Assembly (NCBI GenBank): GCA_021775355.1
Contig: JAJFHZ010000010.1
Location: forward strand, 172,667-236,666
Direction: 5' to 3'
From: Amylibacter sp.
GTDB lineage: Bacteria; Pseudomonadota; Alphaproteobacteria; Rhodobacterales; Rhodobacteraceae
Length of the DNA: 64,000 nt
Numbering within the stretch: the first letter of the stretch is position 1; each line of letters begins with the position of its first letter. The notes under the pieces were generated by a model, which saw nothing but the letters and a program-made list of their open reading frames with translations, searched no databases and was not told the origin of the DNA. This document shows, piece after piece, positions 35,039-44,537 of this stretch. The translations under genes and the position numbers were made by a program.

Positions 35039-36984
35039 TCGGCCATCTCTTCCAAGACAACCAATTGGCTACCTTCATCTACGGCACTTGACGCTGAACA
35101 GAATACATCCGCAATTATTCCATCGCGGGGTGCCACCATGACATGTTCCATCTTCATCGCTTCCAGCACCAACAGCGCATCGCCCTTTTTCACAACGTCC
35201 CCTGCGACCACATGAACAATACTGACAATTCCCGTCATCGGGGCGAAAACACAATCGGCATTATCATCTTGGGCATGGCTGACATCCAAGGGATCAACAG
35301 CTTCAAAGTTAAACTGTTCACCATCAATTTTTACTAAAATAGAGCGCCCCTGTTGCACGACCAATGCGGTCAGGTTTTTTATACCCATCCGCGCGGTTAC
35401 TTGCTCTTTGCCTTGCGCCACACGCTCGAAAACATGAATATCATCATCATTGATCAGGCTAAGCCTGCCTTCCCCGTCAAATTGCAAATGCCCTGAAATA
35501 CCGTTTAAATGCAAAGATTTCTGGGCTCGCCCCCACAATTGCCAGCCAAGCCGTTCCTTTTGCATGTCAACATCGTTTGCAAGTAATGCGGCAACCATCA
35601 CCGCAAAAGGCGATGGTGTAGCCTGTTTCATAAGGCTGTCGCTCTTGCGTCCGATCAGCCCCGTATCCAAATGCCCTTGGGCAAAATCCACGTCGGCACA
35701 CAAACGCGAAAGAAACGTCAGATTGGTTTGTGTTCCTGCGCAAATTGTATTGTCCAAACCCTGTTTCAAAGTGCTTAGAGCCGCCCTGCGAGAAATTTTG
35801 TGTGAAATCAGTTTCGCAATCATAGGATCATAAAACGGGCTGACGTTATCACCGGTTTTCACGCCTGTATCCACACGGCAACCTTCACCGAAGTGGACAT
35901 GAGACAAGTTTCCTGGTGCCGGCATAAAATCGTTTTGCGGATCTTCCGCATAAATCCGCGCTTCAAAGGCATGACCACTTATTGAAAGCTGCTCTTGGCT
36001 CAACGGTAAGGGTTCACCTGCGGCCACACGCAATTGCCATTCAACCAGATCCTGCCCCGTTATGGCTTCCGTCACGGGGTGTTCAACCTGTAGCCGTGTA
36101 TTCATTTCCATGAACCAGAACCCATCCATGCGTAGTTGGCCGGAACCGTCCACGATAAACTCGATAGTGCCTGCACCTTCATAAGAAATCTGTGCCGCTG
36201 CACGTGTCGCGGCTGTTGTCATCGCAACACGCACATCAATCGGCATATCGGGTGCGGGGGCTTCTTCGATCACCTTTTGATGACGGCGTTGCAATGAACA
36301 ATCCCGCTCAAACAAATGTACGATATTGCCAAAGCTATCGCCGAAAACCTGTACTTCAATGTGGCGCGGGGCTGTGATGTATTTTTCGATCAATACATGG
36401 GCATCGCCAAAACTGGCCTTGCCTTCGCGTTGTGCAGAGCCAAGAGCAGCAGCAAATTCATTTGCGTTCTCGACCAAACGCATGCCTTTACCGCCGCCGC
36501 CTGCGCGGGCTTTAATCAACACGGGATACCCGATTTTTGCAGCTTCTTCAGCCAGAAAATCGGCATCCTGTTCAGTACCGTGATAACCAGGAACAATAGG
36601 AACGCCCGCCTGTTCCATCAGCTGTTTAGCCTGATCTTTCAGCCCCATTTTGCGGATGGCATCAGCGGACGGGCCAATAAAGATCAATCCCGCTTTTGCC
36701 AATTTTTCGGCAAACTCGGGGTTTTCCGATAAAAACCCATAACCCGGATGCACAGCCTGCGCACCGGTTTGAAGGGCAGCCTTAATCACGCGATCACTTT
36801 GCAAATAACTGTCGGTTGCCGCCGATCCACCAATATGCACAACTTCATCTGCAAGGGCCACATGCAAGGCATTCGCGTCTGCATCGGAATATACCGCAAC
36901 GGTGGCAATACCCATACGTTTGGCAGTAGCAATAATTCGGCAGGCAATTTCACCGCGATTTGCAATCAGTATTTTATTAAACAT
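35035..36984 (-). CDS. liuD: methylcrotonyl-CoA carboxylase, biotin-carrying subunit
   Basis: 649-residue alpha subunit. Biotin carboxylase spans about 1-445 (GEIACRIIATAKRMG, ARAGGGGKGMRLV ATP loop, FMEMNTRLQVEHPVTE). A linker domain follows, then a C-terminal biotinyl domain with VLEAMKMEH, biotin on Lys611. With the beta subunit it carboxylates 3-methylcrotonyl-CoA in leucine breakdown. Propionyl-CoA carboxylase alpha is similar, but the adjacent beta subunit, lyase and isovaleryl-CoA dehydrogenase decide. Eleven bases separate it from the beta gene. Confidence 0.94.
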   Translation of the reverse strand: MFNKILIANRGEIACRIIATAKRMGIATVAVYSDADANALHVALADEVVHIGGSAATDSYLQSDRVIKAALQTGAQAVHPGYGFLSENPEFAEKLAKAGLIFIGPSADAIRKMGLKDQAKQLMEQAGVPIVPGYHGTEQDADFLAEEAAKIGYPVLIKARAGGGGKGMRLVENANEFAAALGSAQREGKASFGDAHVLIEKYITAPRHIEVQVFGDSFGNIVHLFERDCSLQRRHQKVIEEAPAPDMPIDVRVAMTTAATRAAAQISYEGAGTIEFIVDGSGQLRMDGFWFMEMNTRLQVEHPVTEAITGQDLVEWQLRVAAGEPLPLSQEQLSISGHAFEARIYAEDPQNDFMPAPGNLSHVHFGEGCRVDTGVKTGDNVSPFYDPMIAKLISHKISRRAALSTLKQGLDNTICAGTQTNLTFLSRLCADVDFAQGHLDTGLIGRKSDSLMKQATPSPFAVMVAALLANDVDMQKERLGWQLWGRAQKSLHLNGISGHLQFDGEGRLSLINDDDIHVFERVAQGKEQVTARMGIKNLTALVVQQGRSILVKIDGEQFNFEAVDPLDVSHAQDDNADCVFAPMTGIVSIVHVVAGDVVKKGDALLVLEAMKMEHVMVAPRDGIIADVFCSASSAVDEGSQLVVLEEMAE

Positions 36985-36995
36985 CCGCCCTACCC

Positions 36996-38603
36996 CTACA
37001 TTCTGAAGACGCTGAAGCGCGTCTCATCAATCGGTGCATTCATTGCCGCTCGCAGCGACAAAGCCACCACATCACGGGTTTTTGTTGGGTCGATGATCCC
37101 GTCATCCCAAAGCCGTGCTGATGCGTATAGCGGTTGTGACTGTTCTTCGAATTGATCCAAAATAGGTTGCTTCAATTTGCGCTCATCTTCATCGGAAAAT
37201 GTGCCGTCCTTGGCCTCTATCGCATCACGTGTCACGGTTGCCATCACACCTGCGGCCTGTTCGCCGCCCATCACGGATATATTCGCATTCGGCCACATCC
37301 ACATAAAGCGTGGCCCGTAAGCCCGCCCGCACATGCCGTAATTTCCCGCACCATAAGAACCACCAACCACCACGGTAATTTTAGGTACATCAGCACAAGA
37401 TACGGCAGCAACCAGCTTGGCCCCGTCCTTGGCAATACCACCCGCTTCATACTTGGAGCCAACCATAAAGCCGGTGATGTTTTGCAGAAATAAAAGCGGG
37501 ATTTCGCGCTTACAGCACAATTGAATGAAATGAGCACCCTTCTGGCTGCTTTCCGAAAATAAAACACCGTTATTGGCCAGAATACCAACAGGTATCCCGT
37601 CGATATGCGCAAAGCCGCAGACAAGGGTCACACCAAACCGTTCTTTGAATTCTTCAAATTCAGATCCATCAACAATCCGCCCAATAATCTCACGAATATC
37701 AAACGGGGTTTTGGCGTCTTTCGGAACAACGCCCAACATTTCTGAGCTATCCAGAACAGGTGGTTTTGGTGTGCGCCCGGCAATTGCGGGTAATGGTATA
37801 TCCCCTAAATTACGCACACATTGACGTGCAAGGGCCAGCGCATGCGCATCGTCATTTGCCAGATAGTCAGCCACACCGGACAGGCGCGTATGCGTGTCAC
37901 CGCCGCCCAAGGTTTCCGCATCCACAATTTCCCCAGTAGCCTCTTTCAACAGGGGTGGTCCCGCCAAAAAGATCGTTCCCTGTTCTTTTACGATAATTGT
38001 CTGGTCAGACATAGCAGGCACATAAGCCCCGCCGGCCGTACAGGACCCCAGAACAACGGCGATTTGTGTAATCCCTTTGGCGCTCATCCGCGCTTGATTG
38101 TAGAAAATTCGCCCGAAATGTTCTTTGTCGGCAAACACCTCATCTTGATTGGGCAGGTTCGCGCCGCCACTATCAACCAGATATATGCATGTCAGATTAT
38201 TCTCTTCGGCAACCGCTTGCGCACGCAAATGTTTCTTCACGGTCAGTGGAAAATATGTACCACCCTTAACGGTCGCATCATTACACAAGATCATACAGTC
38301 GCGGCCTTCAACTGTGCCAATACCCGCAATCACACCAGCAGCCGGTAAATCGGTGTTGTAAACATCATGAGCGGCAAACAGGCCAATTTCCAAAAACGCA
38401 GACCCCGCATCCAATAGCCCAGCCACACGGTCACGCGACAGCATTTTACCACGCGCAAGATGGCGCGCACGTGATCGTTCATTGCCACCTTTTGATATTT
38501 CAGCGGCAAGTGTAGAAACCTTGTCCAACAATGCTTGGTTCGCCTGTGTATTCGCAATGAAATCCGCAGATTGGGTGTTCAGTTTTGTTTTAATCACAGC
38601 CAT
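36996..38603 (-). CDS. liuB: methylcrotonyl-CoA carboxylase, carboxyltransferase subunit
   Basis: 535-residue beta subunit with the acetyl-CoA carboxyltransferase N- and C-halves. Seen: [66 protein letters not shown] and [16 protein letters not shown]. These blocks are those of MCC beta rather than propionyl-CoA carboxylase beta. ATG 38603 overlaps the stop of the ligase gene (TAATG). Confidence 0.95.
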   Translation of the reverse strand: MAVIKTKLNTQSADFIANTQANQALLDKVSTLAAEISKGGNERSRARHLARGKMLSRDRVAGLLDAGSAFLEIGLFAAHDVYNTDLPAAGVIAGIGTVEGRDCMILCNDATVKGGTYFPLTVKKHLRAQAVAEENNLTCIYLVDSGGANLPNQDEVFADKEHFGRIFYNQARMSAKGITQIAVVLGSCTAGGAYVPAMSDQTIIVKEQGTIFLAGPPLLKEATGEIVDAETLGGGDTHTRLSGVADYLANDDAHALALARQCVRNLGDIPLPAIAGRTPKPPVLDSSEMLGVVPKDAKTPFDIREIIGRIVDGSEFEEFKERFGVTLVCGFAHIDGIPVGILANNGVLFSESSQKGAHFIQLCCKREIPLLFLQNITGFMVGSKYEAGGIAKDGAKLVAAVSCADVPKITVVVGGSYGAGNYGMCGRAYGPRFMWMWPNANISVMGGEQAAGVMATVTRDAIEAKDGTFSDEDERKLKQPILDQFEEQSQPLYASARLWDDGIIDPTKTRDVVALSLRAAMNAPIDETRFSVFRM

Positions 38604-40189
38604 TATATATTCTCCACCTCTGCGCAGGCCCGCGCTTTTAGGTCTTTTCGAATGATTTTACCGGTTACTGTCATTGGAAGTTCATCAACAAATGCGACTT
38701 CACGCGGATATTCATGTGCAGCCAAGGTACCCGCAACATGGGATTGCAATTTTGTGACAAGCGCATGACTTGGTGCAAACCCGTCGCATAGCTTGACATA
38801 TGCCTTCACAATCTCGGTACGTTTTTTGTCGGGCTTGCCGACAACTGCAGCCCCTGCCACGGCTTCATGCGCCAACAAACAGTTTTCTATTGCACTTGGC
38901 CCGATGCGATAACCTGCCGATGTAATGACATCATCTTCGCGCCCGACAAACCGAATAAATCCGTTTTCAAGAATACCGCGATCGCCCATCACCAACCAAT
39001 CACCGCGAAACTTTTCACGCGTGGCCGTAGGGTTTTGCCAATATTCCAACATCATCACCGGTGTTCCACGGCGAACGGCAATATCGCCCTCATGTTTAGT
39101 CGGCAGGCCGTTTTCATCAATCACAGTCACGTCGTGACCGGGAACGATACGGCCCGCACAACCGTCTTGAGAGGCGAATAATGCATTGCAGGAAGAAACA
39201 ACCATGTTGCATTCTGTCTGACCATAAAACTCATTTATCGCCAAACCAAGGGCCTCTTTGCCCCAGCTTAATAACGCACCACCCAAAGGTTCACCACCGG
39301 ATGCAACCGTGCGTAAGCCCGTTATACGAACACCTTCTTCTTTCAGCATTTTCAATGCTGTCGGCGGGAAAAATATATTGCGAACGCCACCATCTTCAAT
39401 AATTTTTTGGCAACCTGCGGCACTGAATTTCTGCATTCTTGCCGCCACGACGGGAATGCCGTGATGCAGACCCGGCATTAACACATCCAGTAAGCCACCA
39501 ATCCATGCCCAATCGGCAGGCGTCCACAAGCAATCACCCTGTTGTGGCAGAAAATCATGGCTCATCTCAACACCGGGCAGATGGCCCAACAAAGCACGAT
39601 GCGCCAGCAATGCACCTTTGGGCGCACCTGTCGTGCCAGAGGTGTAGATTAAAATAGCAGGGTTATCGGCAAATGTATCATGGGGTTCAAAGTTGCATTC
39701 ATCTTGATCAAACGCTGTGGTTTCGGGGCAAATCACATGTTGTATATCCGGTAATTTATCCAACAATGGGGTGATAATTTGCAAAGAGCTTTCATCAACG
39801 CATATCGCTTTTGCACCCGCATCGTTCAAACGCGACAGCAGTGCTTCTGCCCGAAACAAGGTGAATAAAGGAACCGAAATAGCCCCCAGTTTCCAAATCG
39901 CAATATGTACAGCAGCTGTCCAAACCGATTGCGTGCGAAACACACCAACACGGTCACCTGCGCCAATTCCATTTGCCTGCATGTGGTGTGCCAAATAATC
40001 TGACAGATACTTCAAAACGCCAAAACTGACATCAGTGCGCAGGCCTTCCGTCAGGTCAATAATCGCAGTGCGGTCAGGATCGCTTTCAGCCCACTTATCA
40101 CAAACGTCCACACCGATATTATAACGTTCGGGAATGTCCCAAACGAAGCTATCGCATAATGCGTCATAGGATGTAGTGGGTTTCAGCAT
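38603..40189 (-). CDS. acyl-CoA synthetase (AMP-forming) in the leucine operon
   Basis: 528-residue adenylate-forming enzyme. Seen: P-loop [14 protein letters not shown], substrate/AMP motif [10 protein letters not shown], the GDRG hinge Asp region and the C-terminal catalytic lysine in [12 protein letters not shown]. Makes acyl-CoA from a carboxylic acid, CoA and ATP. Homologues sit at this place in liu operons and may activate acetoacetate or medium or branched fatty acids; the length (about 530 rather than about 650) argues against typical acetoacetyl-CoA synthetase. Three bases after ivd, one base overlap with the MCC beta gene. Confidence 0.88.
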   Translation of the reverse strand: MLKPTTSYDALCDSFVWDIPERYNIGVDVCDKWAESDPDRTAIIDLTEGLRTDVSFGVLKYLSDYLAHHMQANGIGAGDRVGVFRTQSVWTAAVHIAIWKLGAISVPLFTLFRAEALLSRLNDAGAKAICVDESSLQIITPLLDKLPDIQHVICPETTAFDQDECNFEPHDTFADNPAILIYTSGTTGAPKGALLAHRALLGHLPGVEMSHDFLPQQGDCLWTPADWAWIGGLLDVLMPGLHHGIPVVAARMQKFSAAGCQKIIEDGGVRNIFFPPTALKMLKEEGVRITGLRTVASGGEPLGGALLSWGKEALGLAINEFYGQTECNMVVSSCNALFASQDGCAGRIVPGHDVTVIDENGLPTKHEGDIAVRRGTPVMMLEYWQNPTATREKFRGDWLVMGDRGILENGFIRFVGREDDVITSAGYRIGPSAIENCLLAHEAVAGAAVVGKPDKKRTEIVKAYVKLCDGFAPSHALVTKLQSHVAGTLAAHEYPREVAFVDELPMTVTGKIIRKDLKARACAEVENI

Positions 40190-40192
40190 GGC

Positions 40193-41359
40193 TTAACCCG
40201 CAGTCTCGTTGAATAATTCGCGCCCGATCAACATGCGGCGGATTTCCGATGTGCCTGCACCGATCTCATATAACTTGGCATCGCGCAACAAACGCCCCGT
40301 CGGGTAGTCATTGATATACCCGTTGCCACCCAGACATTGCAGTGCGTCAAGGGCTACCTGTGTAGCTTTTTCCGCCGCATACAAAATGCAACCCGCACTA
40401 TCCTTGCGTGAGGTTTGACCTCGATCACAACCTTGCGCCACTGCATATACATAGGCACGACACGCATTCATCGTTGTGTACATATCGGCAATTTTTCCCT
40501 GCATCAGTTGGAACGTCCCAATGGGTTTCCCAAACTGTTCACGTTCATGGATGTAAGGAACAACCACGTCCATGGCAGCTGCCATAATTCCGACCGGGCC
40601 TGCGGCCAAAGTTACGCGTTCATAATCCAGTCCGGACATAAGAACGTTAACGCCTTTGCCCTCTTCGGCCAGAATATTCTCGAACGGCACCAGACAATCC
40701 TTGAACACCAACTCGCATGTATTTGATCCGCGCATACCCAGCTTATCCAGCTTTTGTGCAGTGGAAAACCCATCCATACCCCGCTCAATCAAAAATGCAG
40801 TGATCCCCTTTGTCCCAGCTCCCGCGTCAGACTTGGCATAGACAATCAGCGTGTTGGCATCAGGTCCATTGGTGATCCACATTTTGTTGCCATTCAGCAT
40901 AAAGCCGTCATTGCGTTTTTCCGCCTGCAGCTTCATCGAGACAACATCTGATCCCGCCCCCGGTTCTGACATTGCAAGTGAGCCAACGTGTTCACCCGAA
41001 ATCAACTTAGGTAGATATTTTGCCTTTTGTTCTACCGTACCCCAACGGTTGATCTGGTTCACACACAGGTTGGAATGCGCACCGTATGACAGGCCTACGG
41101 ATGCGGATGCACGGCTGATCTCTTCAATCGCGATACAATGCGCAAGATATCCCATCGCAACACCACCATCCTCTTCCGGAACAGTGATACCGTGTAGACC
41201 AAGAGCACCCATCTTTTCCCATAAATCCATCGGAAATTCGTTGGTTCGGTCAATTTCAGCAGCCCGTGGTGCGATTTCGTCAGCTGCAAAACGGCGAACA
41301 GTTTCGCGCAAAGCATCAATATCTTCACCAAGATTAAAATTCATAGTTGCATCAAACAT
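40193..41359 (-). CDS. ivd: isovaleryl-CoA dehydrogenase
   Basis: 388-residue acyl-CoA dehydrogenase of leucine breakdown. Diagnostic: the C-terminal site where other family members carry the catalytic Glu reads [12 protein letters not shown]. Glu is instead found at residue 247 in [15 protein letters not shown], the relocation known for isovaleryl-CoA dehydrogenase. Also seen: [19 protein letters not shown] and [12 protein letters not shown] 41359, after AGAAGGGAAAG, lies eight bases inside the end of the TetR gene, so regulator and enzyme are co-transcribed. Confidence 0.94.
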   Translation of the reverse strand: MFDATMNFNLGEDIDALRETVRRFAADEIAPRAAEIDRTNEFPMDLWEKMGALGLHGITVPEEDGGVAMGYLAHCIAIEEISRASASVGLSYGAHSNLCVNQINRWGTVEQKAKYLPKLISGEHVGSLAMSEPGAGSDVVSMKLQAEKRNDGFMLNGNKMWITNGPDANTLIVYAKSDAGAGTKGITAFLIERGMDGFSTAQKLDKLGMRGSNTCELVFKDCLVPFENILAEEGKGVNVLMSGLDYERVTLAAGPVGIMAAAMDVVVPYIHEREQFGKPIGTFQLMQGKIADMYTTMNACRAYVYAVAQGCDRGQTSRKDSAGCILYAAEKATQVALDALQCLGGNGYINDYPTGRLLRDAKLYEIGAGTSEIRRMLIGRELFNETAG

Positions 41360-41966
41360 GCGCTTTCCCTTCTGCATCATATCCTACGCTGCGCAAAGAT
41401 ATTGCAGCATAATAATCTTCAATTTTCGACTTAGACAAACGCCCTTTGGCGCGGTACCAGGTGTTCACCCCGATCAGCGACCCCAACACGGACATTGCGG
41501 CAACATGGGCGTCTTCGACATGAAACTCACCACATTTTTGACCGTCCCGAATTATTTTTCGCACAACATCTTCATAAGCTTTCCGCTTTTTCTCAATCTG
41601 TTTGTGACCTTCGGGTTCCAATGAACGCAGCTCCATAAACGATATAAAAACATCATCCGCGCGAGTAATATTGTAACCGATATGAAAGCGCACGAAGCTT
41701 TCCAGCTTTTGTGCAGGCGTCATGCCTTTAATATCAACTTCGTCCCATGCGGCCAATAATCCGTCCATGTGGTCCGACATCAACAACACCAACATATGTT
41801 GCTTGCTGGGGAAATGATTATAGAGCGCACCCGCATTCACCCCGACTGCATCCGCAATCATACGCATGGAAACGGCAGCATAGCCGAACTGGGCGATCAG
41901 CGGCAAAGCCTTTTCCAAAATAGCGGCCTTGGTCTTTGACCCAACTGAACCTTTTATCCGCGCCAT
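41352..41966 (-). CDS. TetR family regulator of branched-chain amino acid breakdown
   Basis: 204-residue TetR protein with the helix-turn-helix at about 14-60 ([38 protein letters not shown]) and a C-terminal ligand domain. It is the first gene of the operon and overlaps ivd, so it very probably represses its own transcript through the palindrome at 41984-41995. TetR-type regulators of liu genes (LiuQ) are known in proteobacteria; the inducer is likely a CoA thioester of the pathway (inference). Confidence 0.9.
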   Translation of the reverse strand: MARIKGSVGSKTKAAILEKALPLIAQFGYAAVSMRMIADAVGVNAGALYNHFPSKQHMLVLLMSDHMDGLLAAWDEVDIKGMTPAQKLESFVRFHIGYNITRADDVFISFMELRSLEPEGHKQIEKKRKAYEDVVRKIIRDGQKCGEFHVEDAHVAAMSVLGSLIGVNTWYRAKGRLSKSKIEDYYAAISLRSVGYDAEGKAHV

Positions 41967-41983
41967 ACGACTCTCAATTAAAT

Positions 41984-41995
41984 GAACGTTCGTTC
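41984..41995. promoter_or_regulatory. TetR operator at the predicted start site of the ivd operon
   Basis: A perfect inverted repeat GAACG-TT-CGTTC, the form common for TetR repressors of fatty-acid and branched-chain genes. It lies 18 bases before the tetR ATG and immediately follows the predicted -10 box, so a bound repressor would cover the transcription start. Confidence 0.75.
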
Positions 41996-42023
41996 TTTTA
42001 ACGGCGTAAATAGATTATGTCAA
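41995..42023 (-). promoter_or_regulatory. predicted promoter of the tetR-ivd-liu operon
   Basis: On the minus strand a perfect -35 TTGACA (42018-42023), a 17-base spacer and a -10-like TAAAAG (41995-42000, four of six consensus bases). The operator overlaps its downstream edge. Confidence 0.6.
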
Positions 42024-42069
42024 TGCAACGTGGTTCGCTTTAGCGGTAACTTTTCAAAGCAGTTTTGGC

Positions 42070-42265
42070 CTATGTAGTCATTAATTGAATAATGTCCCTA
42101 GCAGGCAATATATCATGGATCAGCCCTGTCGCATCACCAAAAACATTAGCAAAACCGTATTACCCACATCCAGCGCATCCTGCCATATTTGTTGGGCCAC
42201 CTTATCAGCTTTCAATTCAGTCTCATGTCCATGCCAGTTTTTGGAAAAATCTTTTTTAACATAGG
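42070..42265 (-). pseudogene. C-terminal remnant of a nitronate monooxygenase-family protein
   Basis: Reverse-strand reading gives GAYVKKDFSKNWHGHETEL, then QQIWQDALDVGNT, then after a one-base slip in a T4 run FGDATGLIHDILPARDIIQ up to TAG 42070-42072. The WHGxE, alternating GD and GLIHDI.PA blocks match the C-terminus of FMN-dependent nitronate monooxygenase (2-nitropropane dioxygenase) family proteins. About 65 residues remain; the barrel with the FMN site is gone and no start with a ribosome-binding site fits. It follows directly after the PaaK-like stop, as if the gene once closed that operon. Too short and broken for automated ORF calls. Confidence 0.6.
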
Positions 42266-42271
42266 CACCTT

Positions 42272-43498
42272 TTAATTTGCAGCACGGCGATCCGCAATGA
42301 CCAAACCGTCCCTTGGTAAATCGCCTTTATGACACAACACAACTTCGGCGCGTAGTTTCAGCAACTCACGGATAGAGTTTTCATAACCCGCACATTCCGT
42401 ATTATCGGTTTCGAGACGTACCAAAAGCGTATCATTTTGACCGTCGTGATCAACCTCAACACGGGCTTTATGCACCTCCGGATGGCGATCCATCAACGCA
42501 GCCACCTGTTCTGGACGCACAAACATGCCTTTCACCTTCGTCGCCTGATCCGCGCGACCCTTCCAACCGGCAATACGCATATTGGTACGCCCACATGGGC
42601 TGACACCCGGTAGAATGGCTGACAAATCTCCAGTTGCAAAACGGATCAGCGGATAGTCGGGGTTCAAACTGGTCACGACAACTTCACCTACTTCACCGGC
42701 AGCTACGGGCTTGCCAGTCCCGGGTGTTACAATTTCAACGATAACGCCTTCATCCACAATCAGCCCGTCCATCGCAGGCGTTTCATATGCGATGTGACCC
42801 AGATCAGCCGTGGCATAACACTGTAAACACACGATACCGCGATCCATATAGGCTTGGCGAATTTGCGGAAACAATGGCCCGCCGCTTACGGCTGCCGCCC
42901 TAATCCGGGATAAATCCAACCCCATCGCATCACCTTTTTGCAATATGGTATTCAGATAATCAGGCGTGCCCGCATAACATGTAACACCCAAATCAGCCGC
43001 AGCCCGCGCCTGCAATTCTGTCTGCCCGGGCCCTGCTGGGAACACCGTGGCCCCAACCGCTTCGGCCGCATTTTCAAACATCATGCCTGCGGGCGTAAAA
43101 TGATAGGAAAACGTGTTTTGCACAATATCATCTGCACCCACACCCAATGCGTGCAGGAAACGACCGAACCTCCACCAATCATGGCTTTTTTGACCCATCT
43201 CGTAAATTGGACCGGGGGATTGGAATAAATGACAGATTTCATCTTTATCAACTGCCGTGAAGCCACCTAAAGGTGCACTGGCTTTTTGTGCGGCCCCTAG
43301 ATCCGATTTACGCAGCACCGGTATCTGCACCAAATCAGAGACTTGTGTTATGGCGGCGGCATCAACATTTCTAAGTATCTTTGCAAACCCATCAGAGTTT
43401 TTTTGCGCATTCGCGATTTGGCGTGGTAAATTCTGGGCTAAGTCTTTCTCGCGCATTTCCGTAGATCGCGTTTCAAGAGAGTCAAAAAAATTGATCAT
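42272..43498 (-). CDS. PaaK-like adenylate-forming protein of the Liv cluster
   Basis: 408-residue member of the phenylacetate-CoA ligase family. Seen: GVTCYAGTPDYLNTIL, AAAVSGGPLFPQIRQAY, the ATADLGHIAYE motif at the adenylate site, a YPLIRFATGDLS block and a C-terminal KVKGMFVRPEQVAAL that matches PaaK. The usual Ser-Ser-Gly-Thr-Thr-Gly phosphate loop is replaced by LFQSPGPIYEMGQ, so ATP handling may differ or the activity may be lost. ATG 43498 with GAGGAT is chosen; a frame extension to 43573 is not supported. Probably the last intact gene of the Liv-type transporter operon, although an opposite-strand gene separates it from livF. Confidence 0.82.
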   Translation of the reverse strand: MINFFDSLETRSTEMREKDLAQNLPRQIANAQKNSDGFAKILRNVDAAAITQVSDLVQIPVLRKSDLGAAQKASAPLGGFTAVDKDEICHLFQSPGPIYEMGQKSHDWWRFGRFLHALGVGADDIVQNTFSYHFTPAGMMFENAAEAVGATVFPAGPGQTELQARAAADLGVTCYAGTPDYLNTILQKGDAMGLDLSRIRAAAVSGGPLFPQIRQAYMDRGIVCLQCYATADLGHIAYETPAMDGLIVDEGVIVEIVTPGTGKPVAAGEVGEVVVTSLNPDYPLIRFATGDLSAILPGVSPCGRTNMRIAGWKGRADQATKVKGMFVRPEQVAALMDRHPEVHKARVEVDHDGQNDTLLVRLETDNTECAGYENSIRELLKLRAEVVLCHKGDLPRDGLVIADRRAAN

Positions 43499-43647
43499 TA
43501 AACAATCCTCGTTTTTTGATATAATGGTACTGTGGCATTTTCCCGCACTATCGATGTATACAATTGCATACAATTTGCTGATCGGCTTATAACCCCCATC
43601 AGCACATTACACTTAAATGCCCACCCAAACCCTAGGAGATGCTTCCT

Positions 43648-44454
43648 ATGACCAGTATTATGCAAAATAGAATTACCTTTCACGACGAACTTCAAATCAT
43701 GGAAGCTGACTTCTCTGATATGCATTTTTCGACATCCGAACAGGTCAATCGTGCTTATGATGCGCTGGAACAATCGATTGCGGAAACGGGCGAAGAAAAA
43801 TGGTTCTTTCTCGTCAACTACTCGGGCAGCAAGATCGATCAAAGTGCATGGTTCGCCTTTTCGTTGCGCGGCAAAGACCTGAATCTTGCACATAGTCAGG
43901 GTTCTGTACGCTTCGATGTTGGCGAAGATACGCGCAAAGAAATCGAGCGCCGTGCCAATACCGAAGAATTTGATGCGAACCTTTTTTCCAACCGAGACGA
44001 TGCAATTAAACGTATTTCTCAGCTTCCGTCTAAACGACTGGCAAAGGTTGTACATAAAAATAACCTTGTGCCCGATGACCTTAAAAACCGTATCTCTTTT
44101 CTTGATGACGAAGCGATCATGGACATTGATTTTTCCAATATAACGATCGCCCATTCCGATGATGTGAACTTGATCTATGATTTCCTTGAAGACAGCATTG
44201 CTGCCTCTGGGCGCACAAAATGGTATTTCCTGATCAACTATGATGCCTGCCATATTTACCCCGAAGCTTGGATACCCTATTCTCAGCGCGGCAAGTCTCT
44301 GAACATTAACCATTCGTTGGGATCCGTGCGTTATGCGCCGGGCTCCGAGACCGAAGAGGAAATCCGCACCCGCGCAGAAAGTCAAGATTTCCGACCAAAC
44401 ATTCGCAACACGCGTACAGAAGCATTGGAGCGGATTGAGGAAATGAAGCTGTAA
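43648..44454 (+). CDS. uncharacterised protein with two 116-residue tandem repeats
   Basis: 268 residues, no signal peptide, no membrane helix, acidic. Residues 8-123 and 148-263 are two copies of one domain spaced exactly 140 residues, alignable without a gap. I count 53 of 116 identical positions by hand. Shared core: KW(F/Y)FL(V/I)NY, then AW, RGK-LN, HS-GSVR, T--EI--RA and N---R--A--RI. The pattern of strand-helix-strand with a conserved KWYFLINY suggests a small alpha/beta domain, perhaps STAS-like (inference); I recognise no named family. Between the copies synonymous third-base changes dominate, which confirms this strand is coding. ATG 43648 is nine bases after AGGAG; ATG 43639 directly abuts it and is unlikely. 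It is the only plus-strand gene inside the minus-strand transporter cluster. Confidence 0.85.
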   Translation: MTSIMQNRITFHDELQIMEADFSDMHFSTSEQVNRAYDALEQSIAETGEEKWFFLVNYSGSKIDQSAWFAFSLRGKDLNLAHSQGSVRFDVGEDTRKEIERRANTEEFDANLFSNRDDAIKRISQLPSKRLAKVVHKNNLVPDDLKNRISFLDDEAIMDIDFSNITIAHSDDVNLIYDFLEDSIAASGRTKWYFLINYDACHIYPEAWIPYSQRGKSLNINHSLGSVRYAPGSETEEEIRTRAESQDFRPNIRNTRTEALERIEEMKL

Positions 44455-44537
44455 AACAATTAAGTTTGAACTAGTTTGTTCAAGCAGCTTTACTAATTCG
44501 GGGTCACGTCGCAAAAAAGCATTCCATGCTTTGCGCA

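Noticed and set aside
34166..41359. Propionyl-CoA carboxylase as an alternative for the two carboxylase genes.
   Set aside because: Neighbouring isovaleryl-CoA dehydrogenase with relocated Glu247, methylglutaconyl-CoA hydratase and HMG-CoA lyase make methylcrotonyl-CoA carboxylase the consistent reading.
44466..44483. TTGAAC/GTTCAA inverted repeat as a terminator between the two-repeat gene and livF.
   Set aside because: Only six A/T-rich pairs with no T-run on either side; too weak to call.
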